NCBI GenBank assembly: GCA_020809705.1
Contig: CP085835.1
Location: 2,480,001-2,544,000 of the forward strand
Source: Calonectria ilicicola
Taxonomy: Eukaryota; Ascomycota; Sordariomycetes; Hypocreales; Nectriaceae
Reading direction: 5' to 3'
DNA length: 64,000 bases
Part shown: one piece after another, positions 11,420-24,405 of the stretch
How positions within the stretch are numbered: the stretch's first letter is position 1
How the letters are laid out: every line of letters starts with the position of its first letter
Translations under genes and position numbers: made by a program
The notes under the pieces: model-generated
Told to the model about the DNA's origin: nothing
Databases searched by the model: none
What the model saw: the letters and a program-made list of their open reading frames with translations, nothing else

Positions 11420-12833
11420 ATAGGCCATATACCCCAAATTAATAATTGTTAAAGTATCTAGATGACCTAAGTTCTTGAATGGTATTTCGTGGATGGACAG
11501 TGCACCAATGATGTTGACTTTGTGGCATGTATTGATGTGAGAGCAAGCATGAGGGGTCACTGATGTGATTGGTTGAGGGCCATTCAACCCGATTGAATTG
11601 AATCTACAACGAAAAAACCACTGTTACTAACTCAATATGACTAGGAATCAACTGTGAAGAAACAATGCGAGGTTTCGGTCAAGATGTCGAGTGAGTGAGA
11701 CTTCTTTTCTTACCGCTACATTTCAATGGAATGTTATCTGTCACTCAGTTCGGATCCCTGAACCAACCGAGAAAAGTTCCCCTGGCGTAAAAGCTGTCAT
11801 TCTCTTGTGGTATCGAACAATACAATGCCATCAAGGTGCACAGACGAGTTAAATTAGACTTTTGCTGGAGCATCGTTTTTTAGTATCAGATCATGCTAAA
11901 GGGTTTAGTCTTGCGATACCTGAAGATAAATGGCATCAAACATCCCCTGCTAGCCTTGTGCTCTCCTCCCACGCGGTCCAAATCCACAAGCGAAGCCGAC
12001 CAATTTCCACAGGCGGCCTTGCCTAAGCCTCAACTATGCTGCACTAGCCAGGGGTCTGGTGGCCCGGAGCCGCTCCCCGGTAACCGGGTCGGAGAGAAAA
12101 GAGGCGCTGTCGAGTCGACAGATTTGGTGGTCATTGGAATCCGAAAAAGCGCACAATGATCGACACCAAAGGCCGAGGCGAAGCCGTTTTCTCCCATGGT
12201 GGAAATGACGATAGCGTGAGATGCAGTTAGTGCGCCTAGATCCGTCATCATGGCGGCAGCTTATGCATGTTGCAGTCCTCCAGCGCCACAAGGCCCGAGT
12301 CACCACGCCACCGTTGCGCCTGGCTACCTCATGGATGCTTTGACGCAAGCAGTCGTCAGATGTCGCTTGGGAAAGGCCGAAACACGTCTTAAGCCATGCT
12401 GAGGCGGGAGGCATCCTATGATGGATGATGGGTGCGGGGGGCGCACAGCGCTACCACTGGTGAAGAAGTGTCGGACCGGTTCCTGTCACCACCGTGGTCG
12501 CCATGGCCTGTCTTTTGGACCCGGTTTAGCACGTATCTGATGATCATTTAACCCCGCCTTCTTGTCTCAAACATGCTGTGCGGTCGTTGTTCATCACGGG
12601 ATTCTCCATATCGGTTACACAAGAGTTTACTTGTTGGTTCTGACTGGGGCGAATTGACCCCGATTAACGAAATATTAGATATCGGTGTTTAATAATAATA
12701 TCGATTTTAATTTGCGAGAATTAAGGGAAAAAAAAACATTTGAGGATATAATTGTGCATGTCGCTCATAACATGTTGAATAACTCGGTTAATGAAAACCG
12801 CAAACAATCCTCCCTATTTCATACATCATCAAG
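11420..12833. other. Convergent intergenic region, 1.4 kb
   Basis: This lies between the 3' ends of the rhodopsin-like gene and the Zn2Cys6 gene. It is AT-rich at 12660-12800. Small open frames near 12030-12410 have no domain. No gene is called. Confidence 0.4.
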
Positions 12834-14531
12834 TCATGCGAGGCTAATCTTTTCCGATCCAGCAACAAGTTCAAGAATGTCCCAGCTCATGTTCGACGCC
12901 CAGTCTCGTAGGTCGCGTGTGTTCCAGACACTCTCAATAATCTGGCGCGCCTTTTTGACACTCCCCAACTGTCTGGTACCCTGAAGTAAATGCAGCTTTT
13001 CAAGAACAATGGCCCTGTCCGAATCAGAATCGGGACGGACTCCAAGTGTGGCGACCATGAATAGCGGCCAAAGCGCTGTGTTTGTTCTGAGGGTAATTTT
13101 GGAAATGAGGCTCAAAATGCGCGTCGTTAAGCGTATTACGCAGGGATCTTGAGGGCCAAGATTACTTGTACGTGAATACAAGTACAACAATCCAGTCAAT
13201 CGCTTCGTTTCGGCAACTAAAATACTCTCGGGCGCTTCGGAATCATAATCAACTATCTGGTTTCCCCGATTCCAGCCATGAAGCTGTCGCTCAAGGTCAC
13301 GGATACGATCGTTAAGACTCCTCTCAACTTCATTATTGACGGATCTAGAATCAGAATGAGCCTTAATATCCAGCGCCAACTGGTTAATGGATGAAAGGAT
13401 TTGAAGAAACGCAGTCGAGCATCCTGTAAGGGTTTGGAGATTAGGGTCGTCGGATAAATCCATCACGACGTCGTAGCCCTGTGGCGATGAGGGAACCCAT
13501 GCTGTATGGGCGAATATTTCGTGAGATATTATATATGCACTTGCAAAGGTAAATAAGGCCTGGACATCCCCATCGGTGGAGTGGAATTTGGAAAAAGTCT
13601 CTATCAGTGAATGTGTAAAATTTGTGTGCGCCACCCAGGAAGCTGAGCAATCGTGGGATATCTACGTTGAGGAGTTAGTAGCGGAACCATATAGCACGAT
13701 CGTGAAGGAAGAGTTACATCGACAAAGCATAGAGCCAAGGCCGTGGCGGCCATTTGTGCGGCACTGAATGGATCTAGGCTACCCGCTTGATATTTAGATG
13801 TTTCAAGCCTGAGCCCCTGGAGTGCATATTGGCGGTATGTCCAAACCAAGTGCTGGTATCTGTGATGACCTAAGCTGTAAAGCTGATTTGCGGATATCGA
13901 CATGACGCCGCGGAAAATGGGAGACGATGTCCCACTTGAGGCTGCAACCTTCAATATGACATCCTGATAAGGATTCATATCCGGATTTAAAACACATGCA
14001 GGGGTTATCTCATTCTGGAAATAGTCCCAGAGATGATATTCAACGGGGGAGAGGTTGAAATAATTGGGGGTAGCAATTATTTTGGGCTCGGGGTGTGGAG
14101 CGTCATCCGGCCAGATTTCCATGTAGTGTGTCGTGCTCGCCGCGTACTGGAACAGATCAGGGTCATGTTCAGGACCTGAGACACTGATTGATTGGCCCTT
14201 CGTGACACCGCTGCTTTTGGTTCTAGAAGAAGCAAAATGAGCCGGTCCGGCATTGAGAAACATGCCAGCAGAAGTCGGTGCCGACTTGTTTCTGCGTCGG
14301 GCATCCCCGAAGGTTCTAATGCGACTCCATCGTAATACAAGGTCGTAACTACATTGATCGCCGCGGACCTCGCACGTCTTGCATGTCGGCCGCTGCTCTA
14401 CTCACAGTGCACATTAGAACCCGGCATTGCGCGGACAAATCAATTGGTGACTGCGGCCGCTTACCAGGGCACTTGATGCGGCGCTCACGGCACCTTCTGC
14501 AGCCAGACCGGGTTCTAAACTCGCTGCCCAT
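12834..14531 (-). CDS. Zn2Cys6 transcription factor with fungal-specific domain
   Basis: Three exons (14531-14465, 14397-13718, 13661-12834) give 524 residues. The DNA-binding cluster is split by the first intron: CRRCRERRIKC on exon one and TCKTCEVRGDQC on exon two give the six cysteines with spacing C2C6C7C2C6C. The rest resembles the fungal-specific transcription factor domain 2 found in many regulators of metabolic clusters (stretches SPVEYHLWDYF and FRGVMSISANQLYSLGH). The second intron (GTAACT donor, ACTAAC branch, GTAG acceptor) restores a continuous frame between two blocks that are in different frames. An in-frame ATG at 14639 would add 36 residues; I prefer 14531 because MGSEFRTRSGC is the usual N-terminus. 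The gene is divergent from the FAD oxidoreductase, 464 bp away, and may regulate it. Confidence 0.88.
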
Positions 14532-14995
14532 GCCGATCAGAGATGTTCCAACTGGGGCACGCAGAAGGCTCGGTGGGTTCTCGTTTCCCTTGTGAGGCGT
14601 AGACGAGAGGACGGCGTGAGAGATGGCAAAGTGAAGCATCCCTCCCTTGACGACTGAGCGCGGTCTTCGGACCCAGATACGACGCAGCTCGATAGCTGGT
14701 GCATACGGCCTATCAACAACCTCGTCACGCAGTGGGGCCCCCTAGCCTCTGTTTATCAGCATCGTGACCCGTGTGATGGGCGTGCAGCCAGACTGCGGGG
14801 GACGCGCCCTTGTACCCCGCACAGCACGCGGCCGCCTCGATTCGACTTGCCCAACCTCCTTGAGCCTATCACCGGCACCTGGTGAAGCCTACTGCCGAGA
14901 ACCGGAGCAAGGCCAATTGAGGCGGGAATAGCATACATATTGGGTGCTTGGACAGTTTGGCAGACCCTCAGTTTACCACCACAACGCTTTCCGCG
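14532..14995. promoter_or_regulatory. Divergent promoter between Zn2Cys6 gene and FAD oxidoreductase
   Basis: The 464 bp between two outward-facing starts contains an interrupted inverted repeat at 14869-14885 (TCACC, 7-nt spacer, GGTGA) about 110 bp upstream of the oxidoreductase ATG. Its core (ACCGGCACC) resembles the CCGGTGCACCGG palindrome in the next divergent promoter. A role as regulator binding site is inference. Confidence 0.35.
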
Positions 14996-16305
14996 ATGCC
15001 CGATACGCGAATCCTGATTGTAGGCGGTGGGACGTACGGTCTCTCCACCGCCTATCACCTTGCAAAGGGTGGCTATGAGAATGTCACGGTGCTGGAAAAG
15101 GACACACTTGTCCCCGCCGACGCGTCGGCTGGAAATGACTTGAACAAGATTATTCGAGCCGAGTATGAGGATCCATGGTATGCCAAATTGGCCTTAGTGA
15201 GTTTGAACCTACTGGCTGTTTTTTTCACACCCTGACACACCGCTAACCAATCCATCACCAGGAAGCCATCAAGCACTGGAAGGAAAACCCTCTATTCGCC
15301 CCTTACTTCCATCAAGTAGGATATCTGCTTGCAAACTCGCCCGATGCACCTGAAAAGGCCAGGCGCACTCTGGCCAAATCTCTATCCTCCATCTCTCAAA
15401 ATCCTGCATTCAAAGACCAAATTACGCCCATAAACACTCGCGATGACATCAAGGCAATTGCGCCGGTTTTTGATGGTCCGATGAAATGGCAGGGCTATTT
15501 TAATCGCCTCGCTGGGTATTCCCACTCCGCCGATGCCCTACACGCCACCTATGCCGCGTGCTGTGACCTCGGTGTCGATTTCAAGCTTGGAGATGGCGCC
15601 AAGAGCTTGATGTGGGATGGCAACAAGTGCATCGGAGTCACTACAGAATCTGGCAAGGAATATGAGGCAGAAACAGTCATTCTCACCTTGGGGGCCTCTG
15701 TTGCTGGCCTTTTGCCTGATGTTGCTCCTCAGGTGACCGCCAAGGCATGGAGCGTGGCGCATGTCCAACTCACACCCTCTGAAGCTGAAAGTCTCAAGGG
15801 TATTCCTGTAACTTATGCACGCGATATGGGCTTCTTTTTTGAGCCGGATCCTAGGACTAAACTCCTCAAGCTGTGTCCTTCTGGCGCAGGCTACACTAAC
15901 TTTCGGGGCGGACCTATTTCATTGCCGCCAGATGATTCCAACTTCATTCCTCTAGCTGACGAGGAATTGATCCGAAAGCTACTCCGCGATACCCTGCCTG
16001 CTCTTGCTGACCGGCCCTTGATCCACAAGAAGCTGTGCTGGGTTGCCGACACCACCGACTCTGATTATATTATTGACTACGTTCCGGGTAAGAAAGGTTT
16101 GATTGTGGCCACTGGAGACTCTGGCCATGGGTTCAAGATGCTTCCAGTCGTAGGGCTGTGGGTGAAAAAGATCGTTGATGAGAAATGGCAGCTTCATAAG
16201 CAGTGGAGATGGAAGAACAAAGAAGGTGGTAGTGGAGATGTGAGCTGGAGAGTCGGAAATGTGATTGACCTGGGAGATCTTGAGAAGCCAATGGCCAAGA
16301 TATAA
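14996..16305 (+). CDS. FAD-dependent oxidoreductase of the sarcosine/fructosyl-amino-acid oxidase type
   Basis: Two exons (14996-15196, 15262-16305) give 414 residues, close to the usual length of this family. Members oxidise secondary amines such as sarcosine, pipecolate or fructosyl amino acids, releasing H2O2. Seen here: the N-terminal dinucleotide-binding motif (IVGGGTYGLSTAYHLA) at residues 6-21; an Asn-rich stretch followed by IIRAEYEDPWY, as in fungal members; and a C-terminal GDSGHGFKMLP motif, typical of the FAD-binding end of the fold. A Cys in KKLCWVADTTDSD lies where monomeric sarcosine oxidase and fructosyl amine oxidases attach FAD covalently; that assignment is from memory of the family. 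There is no signal peptide, and the last residues (AKI) resemble but do not strictly match a peroxisomal PTS1. The substrate cannot be read from sequence. Confidence 0.87.
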
Positions 16306-16606
16306 AAACTGTACTCGAGCCTTGATACATTGGGGAATGCTTCAACACGAATGACATCCCTTTGATTTCTAATACATATTATATAAAATACTTGCTCTAG
16401 ATTCGACGATAAAAGACAGCACATTTACATCATGATATGGCGTGCACCAAACCTTCAGTGATGTTGAGATAGCCAGCCACTATTCAGATTACACATCGGA
16501 TTAACACATTCCACCAAAGTCCTTGGCAACAAGAAATTCTCAATATTCAATTTATTAAAAATCAATCTCAAAAGTTTACGGCACGCTCGTGCCCACTAAT
16601 CTGCCA
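16306..16606. other. Convergent 3' region
   Basis: This 301 bp lies between the stop codons of the oxidoreductase and the permease. It is AT-rich; nothing else is seen. Confidence 0.4.
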
Positions 16607-18306
16607 TTAGTGAGTGTACCGGAAGTCTTCCTTCTGTTCCTTGTCCGTCAAATCCGATAGACCTTCAGCCGTTCCGACTTGCACCTGCTCAGGCTTTCCA
16701 TATAGCCGGTCACGACGACGATTCTCCCAAGAAGTCACAGCTAGATACGTACAACACAACACAATACAGACACAGTAACAGCAAAGCATGGCAATTACGC
16801 CGCCTGTATACTTGGGAGCTTGGTCTGCACGGAAAGTCTGAGGTCCGATAAGGTTGCCAACTGCGTAACCAATCGACACCACCACGAAGGTGACCGCCTT
16901 CTTGGTCTGTCCGGCGGTATTGGCTTGTGGAAGGGAGACACAGACAATATATGGAGCTATAAACTGTTAGCTTGTTTCTGGAGGCCTGAGATAGAGGGTA
17001 AATGCTTACGCCAATAAAAGTACATCATATACAACCCGACCATCTGCGCTGGGACATTGGACTTTGGCATGCCGTAGACAACGGCTGTACCGAGAAGAGG
17101 GAGCAGTAAAATGATGGATGCTACCACCGTGCGTCTGTTGTGCCATCTTGCAGCAATGTAACTGAAAATCCAGGCTCCACCAGTTGCAAAGACGCCAAAC
17201 GGCATCGAAAGCAGACTAGACTCGAGCGCATCGAAACCGAGGTTATTAATGATGATAGATCCAAAGGTGACTAGACCGCCATTGGGAATATTGATGGCAA
17301 TATTGAAGAAGAAAATAATCCAGATCTTAAGGTCGAGTAGAGCTTCCTTGACCTGGTACCATTTCCATTCATTGCTCTTGTTCGCCACACCAGTACGGTT
17401 CTCTGCTAGTCTCAGAGTCGCGTAGTACTTCTCCTCTTCAGTCAGAAACCTGGCGTTCATGGGGTTGTCGGGCAGCACAAAGATCAGGAAAATCGACCAC
17501 AAAATGTTAATACTGGCTGTGAGCAAGTACAAGTATTGCCATCGTCGGAGCGGGGCATCTTCTGGGATGTAGCCAATGACCCAAGAGAAGAAACCGTTGA
17601 AAATGGAGGAAAAGTACGCCAGGATAACTTAGAAGGTTAGCGAAAGATCCCAAGTAAGACATTTGGGGCTACTTACTCGCATTTCGGGGTGGCTGTTCAC
17701 TCTTTCGATAAAACGTCGCGACAATCAAAGTGAGCGATGGGGTAATGGCTGCCTCGACAAATCCTAGCAGAAATCGAAGTGCCATGAACCCTCCCCAATT
17801 ATGACACGCGGGATGCAAGATGGTGAGAATCGACCACACGAGAGATGCCCAACACAGTAATCTTCCAGGCGGGACTCGTTGTACTATATATGACATAAAG
17901 AACAGTCCTAGCAGTTGCTGGCAATGGGTTAGCTTCGAGGTTTACTGGCTTACACTCAAAGGTTGCTTACGCCTAGGTATAGAATACTTCCCAACCAGCT
18001 ATACTCCTCGCCAGTGAGATTGTTGTCTTGGCGAAAGTCATATAGGGCGGCAGTGCTGAGCTGGACTTTGTCAACCGCGCCCAGGGTTGCTGTCATGAAG
18101 CCCAGTGGGATCAACCACGCGTCTATTTTCTTCCTGACACGCCGCTCAATCTCAGGCGTCATTGGCGGATAGTTTTGGTGTTGGGCGATGAATTTGGCCG
18201 CCTCGCCTTGGAGCTTGTCCGCATCACCGTCAAGACGCACTTCCGTAGATTCTCCATTGTTATGAGACTCTACTCTCTCGGCAGGCTTCGTCTCGTCGGC
18301 CTTCAT
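16607..18306 (-). CDS. MFS permease of the Dal5-like anion:cation symporter family
   Basis: Four exons (18306-17971, 17917-17677, 17627-17010, 16956-16607) give 514 residues, the normal length for this family, which imports carboxylates such as allantoate, nicotinate, pantothenate or small peptides at the plasma membrane. Seen here: a long hydrophilic N-terminus; DKVQLSTAALYDFRQDNNLTG in the first loop, where the family has its DR/DK signature; SILYLGQLLGLFFMSYIVQR in helix two; the RFLLGFVEA helix; and NTAGQTKKAV in the tenth or eleventh helix region, a hallmark of Dal5 relatives. The first intron's acceptor was chosen as TTGCCAG because it alone keeps frame and gives YLGQLLG. The gene faces away from the 5-oxoprolinase gene and shares its promoter region. 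The substrate is unknown, but a nitrogen source is likely from context. Confidence 0.9.
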
Positions 18307-19050
18307 TATGGGATCCTTTCCAAAGAAATTGTACCGGGAACTACAACCTTGACAAAAAGGCAAAGTATTTTTGGCGTCGTGATTGTGGGTAAACCACGAA
18401 CCTCTAGCCGACTTTTTATATGTTGCTTATCTTTTTGGGAAGCCTAAACACGCCCGTTTTTCGCATACATACAGGGATAATTCTCACGGACCGGAAAGCC
18501 AACTATCTTCAAACCCCAGTGTGCTGGGACCCTCGCCAATTTAGGGTGGCAGCAACACAAACTAAGAAAGACTTGTTATACTGAACGAGGGACCCGCAGA
18601 ACTAAGTGAGGGGGCAGGTCGAAACGAGCGGCCCGGTCGCCGTAGCGTTATCAACACCATATGCGATTTCGGATGATCCGATACCACAGCACAGCCAACT
18701 GGGTTTTGCAATCCTTGATCCTAGCCTGCGGAAATTCGCCGGTGCACCGGACTAGCATGCCGGCAACTCAGAAGTAGCTCCGGAGATAAGAGCTGTGTGA
18801 TTGGGTTGGTTGAAAGGGGCATGGAGCGGGGTGCAGATCGACGAGCAGGGGTATTGAGGTTGGGCATGTCGAAACGAAGACCACATCTGCATATGGACTA
18901 ATCGCGATAATAGTGCATTGAGGCCATTTCGATGGGCTATAGCGTTTTGGAATCAATCTTGAGAATGATTATAACTACACATACTACCCTTGATAGGGAA
19001 CAGATCGAAGCAAGTCAGCAATAAGCATATCCAAATTCACATCTACAGCC
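18307..19050. promoter_or_regulatory. Divergent promoter between permease and 5-oxoprolinase, with GATA sites and a CGG palindrome
   Basis: Six HGATAR matches are present on either strand, at 18427, 18503, 18648, 18784, 18905 and 18991, against roughly two expected by chance with equal base use. HGATAR is the site of AreA/Nit2-type nitrogen regulators in ascomycetes. A perfect 12-bp palindrome, CCGGTGCACCGG at 18739-18750, contains an everted CGG pair (CCG-N6-CGG), a form bound by some Zn2Cys6 dimers. Function is inferred from these motifs. Confidence 0.5.
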
Positions 19051-22000
19051 ATGACTGTCAAAAATACTGCTTCTTCGCAAACTGTGCCCCCAAAGAGCAT
19101 TAAATTTGCGATCGGTATGTCTTAATAGACTCAAAAATGTTGCAAAAACTGACCGCAACTCTATCCAGATCGTGGGGGTACATTCACCGATGTTTGGGCG
19201 TCTATCCCTGGGCGTCCTGATGTTGTCGTCAAGCTGTTATCAGTAGACCCTGGCAACTATGCAGATGCACCATCCGAAGGTGGGAATCCCAGCTCTCTCT
19301 CAGTCCATTAAATCTAAAATTATCATCAGGAATTCGGAAGATTCTACAGAGCGTCAGTGGAACGTCAATTCCACGAGGTGCGCCGATTCCCAAAGAATTG
19401 ATTCACTCTATTCGCATGGGAACAACTGTCGCTACAAATGGTGGGTCTAGACCACTGGATTTTGAGATGACCTTGTTTTTTACTTACAATGGAGTACAGC
19501 GCTCCTTGAGAGAAAGGGAACCCGTCATGCATTTATCGTGACTCAAGGTTTCCGTGATCTCCTAGATATTAGTTACCAGTCAAGGCCTAGGCTCTTCGAT
19601 CTAGGAATTAAGAAACCCCAGCTTCTTTATGATGAAGTGGTGGAAGTATCTGAGCGAATCACTGTCGAAGACTTTGATGAACGAAATGACGATACTAAAT
19701 TGGATCTGGAAGAGATTCCCGGCCAATTGGTGAAAGGCTCAACGGGGGACATGCTTCGCATTATCAGACCGCTGGACGAGGCTGAAGTGCGGGAAAAGTT
19801 ACTAAAACTGAAAGAGTCAGGCATCGATGCCTTGGCAATCTGTCTAGCCCACTCATATCTCTACCAAGCTCACGAAGATCGCATCGCAGAGATAGCGTAC
19901 GAGCTAGGGTTCAAGCATGTGTCAACTTCTTCAAGTGTGGGCGCCAAGATGATCAAGATGATCTCCCGTGGCAGCTCTGCTTCAGTGGATGCCTACCTCA
20001 CACCCGAGATTATCAAATATGTCGACGGGTTTGCCAAAGGATTCGATGGGGGTAACCTTGATGGGGTATCATGCGAGTTCATGCAAAGTGATGGAGGACT
20101 AGTCAGTCACAAGAGCTTCCGAGGCTTGCGTGGCGTACTTAGTGGCCCAGCTGGTATATGATCCCCGTCCTATTATTCACATCGCAAAGCTAACAACATT
20201 TCAGGCGGTGTGGTAGGATATGCTAGGACATCATATGATGGGAAATCTCCCGTGGTGGGTTTTGACATGGGAGGCACCTCAACAGATGTTAGCAGATTCG
20301 GAGGATTGTTTGAACACGTCTTCGAAACCACAACGGCTGGAGTATCTATACAAACTCCACAGCTGGATATTAACACCGTCGCAAGCGGTGGTGGCAGTAT
20401 TTTGTTTTGGAGCAATGGACTCTTTAAAGTTGGACCTGAAGTAAGCACACTTTCCCTAAAATGACGAAGGTGCGTTTCTAACGTTGGAACAGAGTGCTGG
20501 TGCACACCCAGGTCCGGCTTCATATCGCAAAGGAGGACCGTTGACGGTTACTGATGCTAACCTTTTGTAAGTATCTAACCGAAACTACACATGGCTGTAT
20601 ACTAACTAAAATAGCCTTGGTCGATTAATTCCAAAGTATTTCCCTGCCATCTTTGGGCCCAATGAAGATCTCCCTCTCGATTACGATTTGGTCAAGGAAC
20701 GCTTTGAGGCATTGACTGCCCAAATCAGCACCGAGTCGGGTAGAAAAATGACGGCATATGAAGTGGCGCATGGATTCATTGATGTTGCTAATGAGTCCAT
20801 GAGCCGCCCTATTCGTGCCTTGACCGAGGCTCGTGGTTTTGAGACTGCTGAGCATAACCTGTCCTGCTTTGGCGGTGCGGGCGGTCAACATGCTTGCGAG
20901 ATTGCCTCCAAACTGGGAATTCGAAAGATTATTGTGCATAAATTCTCCAGTATTCTATCGGCGTATGGAATGGCCCTTGCAGAAGTGGTCCAAGAGGCCC
21001 AAGAGCCGTGCTCAGAAGCACTCTCTAAGGAAAGCATCCCTCGCCTTCAGTCACGCATTGAAGTACTCCAAAGCCGGGTTCACGAAGCCCTCTTGGGCCA
21101 AGGAATCAGTGAAGATGCCATGGTTTACGAGCCATTCCTGAATCTTCGATACCACGGAACAGATACCAACTTTATGATTCCGGAACCCAAAGATGGGGAC
21201 TGGAGGGCAGCTCTAGAGCGAGAACACCTTAGAGAACTTTCTTTTGTGTTCCCTAGCTCTAGAAAGGTCATCGTTGATGATATCCGAGTTCGCGGGGTCG
21301 GAAAGAGTGGCGAAGTTAGTCATGACAACGATCTCCTTGTCAAGGAATTAGAGACCACAAACTTTGTCAAGGTGGCTTCTAGTGGCGTCGAGGTGGTAAG
21401 TATAATATGCCGCACCTTTTAGAGACCATTTACTAATCGCAATGGTAGACCGAGACATATTTCGGTGGAGAGAGCACACAACCCACCAATGTTTACCTGC
21501 TTGGAGACCTGCAGCCTGGAAGCATTGTTGTTGGGCCATCAATCATCATCGACAACACTCAAACCATTGTTGTCGTTCCTGACGCCAAGGCCATGGTTCT
21601 CACATCGCACATTGTGATCGAGCTAGGTGGTGAGGAGACACAGGCGAAAACTGAGGCACCCGTCTCTGAAGTTGTGGATCCCATCAAGTTAAGCATTTTC
21701 TCACATCGATTTATGAGTATTGCGGAGCAAATGGGGCGAACTTTGCAAAAGACAAGTCTTTCTCTAAACATTAAGGAACGACTAGACTTTTCTTGCGCCA
21801 TCTTTAGTCCGGATGGAGAGCTTGTTGCCAATGCCCCTCATGTTCCAGTTCACCTTGGAAGTATGAGCTATGCTGTCAAGTTTCAGCACAACCTCCATCA
21901 CGGCAAGCTAAAGCCTGGAGATGTCCTAGTTTCTAACCATCCAGAAGCTGGAGGAACCCATCTTCCTGGTAAGTCATTTTCTCGAAATATTTCTTCATGG

Positions 22001-23526
22001 GGACTAACGAGAGTAGACATCACCGTCATCACACCCGTATTTGACGAAGATGGGGAAACCATTTGCTTTTACACTGCATCCAGAGGTCACCATCTTGATA
22101 TTGGTGGTTATGAAGGCACTTCAATGCCGCCGTAAGTTTAAAAGCAAATACGGTAAAACTTTTCGCTAACCTTTCGCTTAGCAACTCTACTGAGCTCTGG
22201 CAAGAGGGCGCTGTCATTAAATCCTTCTTCCTCGTCCGTAACGGAGAGTTCGATGAGGAAGGCATCATCAAAATCCTTCTTGAGCCTGGAAAATACCCTG
22301 GATGCAATGGTTCCCGAAGACTCGGCGATAACATTTCCGACTTGAAGGCTCAGGTAGCAGCTAATCACAAGGGAAGCACTCTCATTCGTGCTCTCATGCA
22401 GGAATACGGACAGTCAGTCGTTCATTTCTATATGTACAAGATCCAAGAGAACGCAGAGGTTGCAGTGCGCGCCTATTTTAAGTCTGCATATCATCGATTC
22501 GGGGCTGGTCCTCTACGAGCAGAAGACAAGCTGGACAATGGATCAACAATGAAGGTCGCCGTTACTTTGCGTGAGGATGGTACAACAACATTTGACTTTA
22601 CAGGAACATCTTGCGAAATGCTTTCGAATATGAATGCCCCGCCAGCAATTACTTATTCCGCTCTCATCTATGTCTCGCGCCTGCTCATCGGCTCCGATAT
22701 TCCCTTGAACCAAGGATGTCTAGCCCCAGCAGAAGTCATTCTCCCGAAAGGAACATTCCTCAATCCATCATCAGGACCTGCCGTGTGTTGCGGCAACACG
22801 CTCACTTCCCAGCGCCTTGTCGACCTCCTTCTCAAGGCGTTCCAAGCTGCGTCGGGTTCTCAAGGCTGCATGAACTGCTTTGGAGTTTTTGGTGGCAGAA
22901 ATGAAGAGGGCGGGTTTGCATATGGATATGGAGAGACCATTTGTGGAGGTGAAGGTGCTGGACCAACTTGGCATGGCGCAAGCGGTGTCCAAGTGCACAT
23001 GACCAACACACGCACGACAGACATTGAAATTATTGAGCGGCGATATCCCATCTTGATCCGCGAGTTTTCCATTCGACAAAATAGTGGAGGCAAGGGAAAA
23101 TTCAACGGTGGATGTGGCGTCGTTCGAGACTTTGAGTGCCGGGCGCCGTTGACCTACTCCATCATTTCTGAGCGCAGAGTAAATCAGCCATATGGCATGA
23201 TGGGTGGTGAGCCTGGAGAATGTGGAGCCAATTATTGGGTTAAGAATTTGGGAGATGGTCAGGAGAGATGGATCAGCATGGGATCTCGAGGACAAGTCGA
23301 CATGCAGGTTGGAGATCGATGCATCATCCACACGCCTGGTGGCGGTGGCTGGGGAGAGGTTGAGTCAGAACCCGAAAGTAACGGTATTTTCAAGAATGGG
23401 AACAAGACCAACATATACAATATGAAGGCTGGCGTAAATGGAGCTGACCACGACGGAAAGGTTGAGTACGCACGGGCGGCGGGAAGCCTTCATGCCTTTG
23501 CAAATGCACAGGAGACGGCGAGTTAA
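19051..23526 (+). CDS. 5-oxoprolinase / ATP-dependent hydantoinase (HyuA-HyuB fusion)
   Basis: Ten exons (19051-19114, 19169-19279, 19330-19440, 19500-20153, 20205-20440, 20493-20566, 20615-21395, 21449-21968, 22017-22131, 22182-23526) give 1336 residues, near the usual 1,280-1,300. Eukaryotic 5-oxoprolinase opens 5-oxoproline to glutamate with ATP in the gamma-glutamyl cycle; relatives open hydantoins such as N-methylhydantoin. Seen here: the hydantoinase A N-terminal motif [11 protein letters not shown] at about residue 22, [15 protein letters not shown], the SDGG and LSGPAGG motifs, the phosphate-binding [15 protein letters not shown], the [21 protein letters not shown] stretch, and the hydantoinase B half with [22 protein letters not shown] and the C-terminal TPGGGGWG. 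All nine introns sit at frame-consistent positions. Two bases of normal spelling decide several phases, so the model is well constrained. It is divergent from the Dal5-like permease. Confidence 0.95.
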
Positions 23527-24405
23527 AGGCCTAAATTATTCAATACAACGCTTAAATTAATGAAATAAATCTTTATTTGTTTGGAGTTTCCATTCGTTGG
23601 TTTGTTCATTTTGGCTTGATCCAATAATCTTAGTTTATGTGACACTTTCGTCAAAAATAAATGTTGTGCAATACTACTAGCAGATTAATATAGTATTTTA
23701 AAAAGACCCCACCTGCATATGTTCGGCTAGTCAGTGGTCTGAAGTGATCGTACTGGATGTGGATTTAATTGGCCCTTGCTATTCGGTCAATCAATACTCG
23801 TATGGTTAGGTTTAACAAAGACATAGGTGCTTTTGGACATCCAAATAGCTGACGGTATTAACCCGCAGACCTTTCTAGCCACGTTTCGTACGAACTGGAT
23901 TGACTTACTCGGTCCCCGTAAGTAAGAGTATCAAACAATTACTTGTAATACGCAAGCACGGTTCAGGAGGTCCAGGCAGGTCTTCTGTGACAACTTGGAT
24001 TGAAGCAGCATTAGCTACGGTCCCGGCAAGGCAAAGCAAACTCTCGACATTAAGATTCTCGCTACGGATAAAACAACTTCGCATTACAATGTAAGGGCGG
24101 ATTCTCTCTCATTTTGCTCTTGAAGAGGTGACTAAGAATTCTTGCACCAGCCACAATTCATCAGGCAAATGTGAGACAATGAGCGGCGTTGTTGTTCAGC
24201 CACGAATGTGAGGGATTCGATGTGCCAATCAGCACCGCGTTTGAGGACGATTTCACATTGGTGAACCGATCTCCGCATGAGAAAATTTTATCAACTTTGC
24301 TTTTTTGGCGAGCACCCTGATGTCATCACAACATCATCTCAAAACACAGCCTTGCGCGTTGCGAACCCTCACTCGTTCCATCTTACGATCAATCCGTGTG
24401 CCATC
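23527..24405. other. Intergenic, 0.9 kb
   Basis: This holds the 3' flank of the 5-oxoprolinase gene and the promoter of the F-box-like gene, both on the plus strand. It is AT-rich just after the first stop. No gene is seen. Confidence 0.4.
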
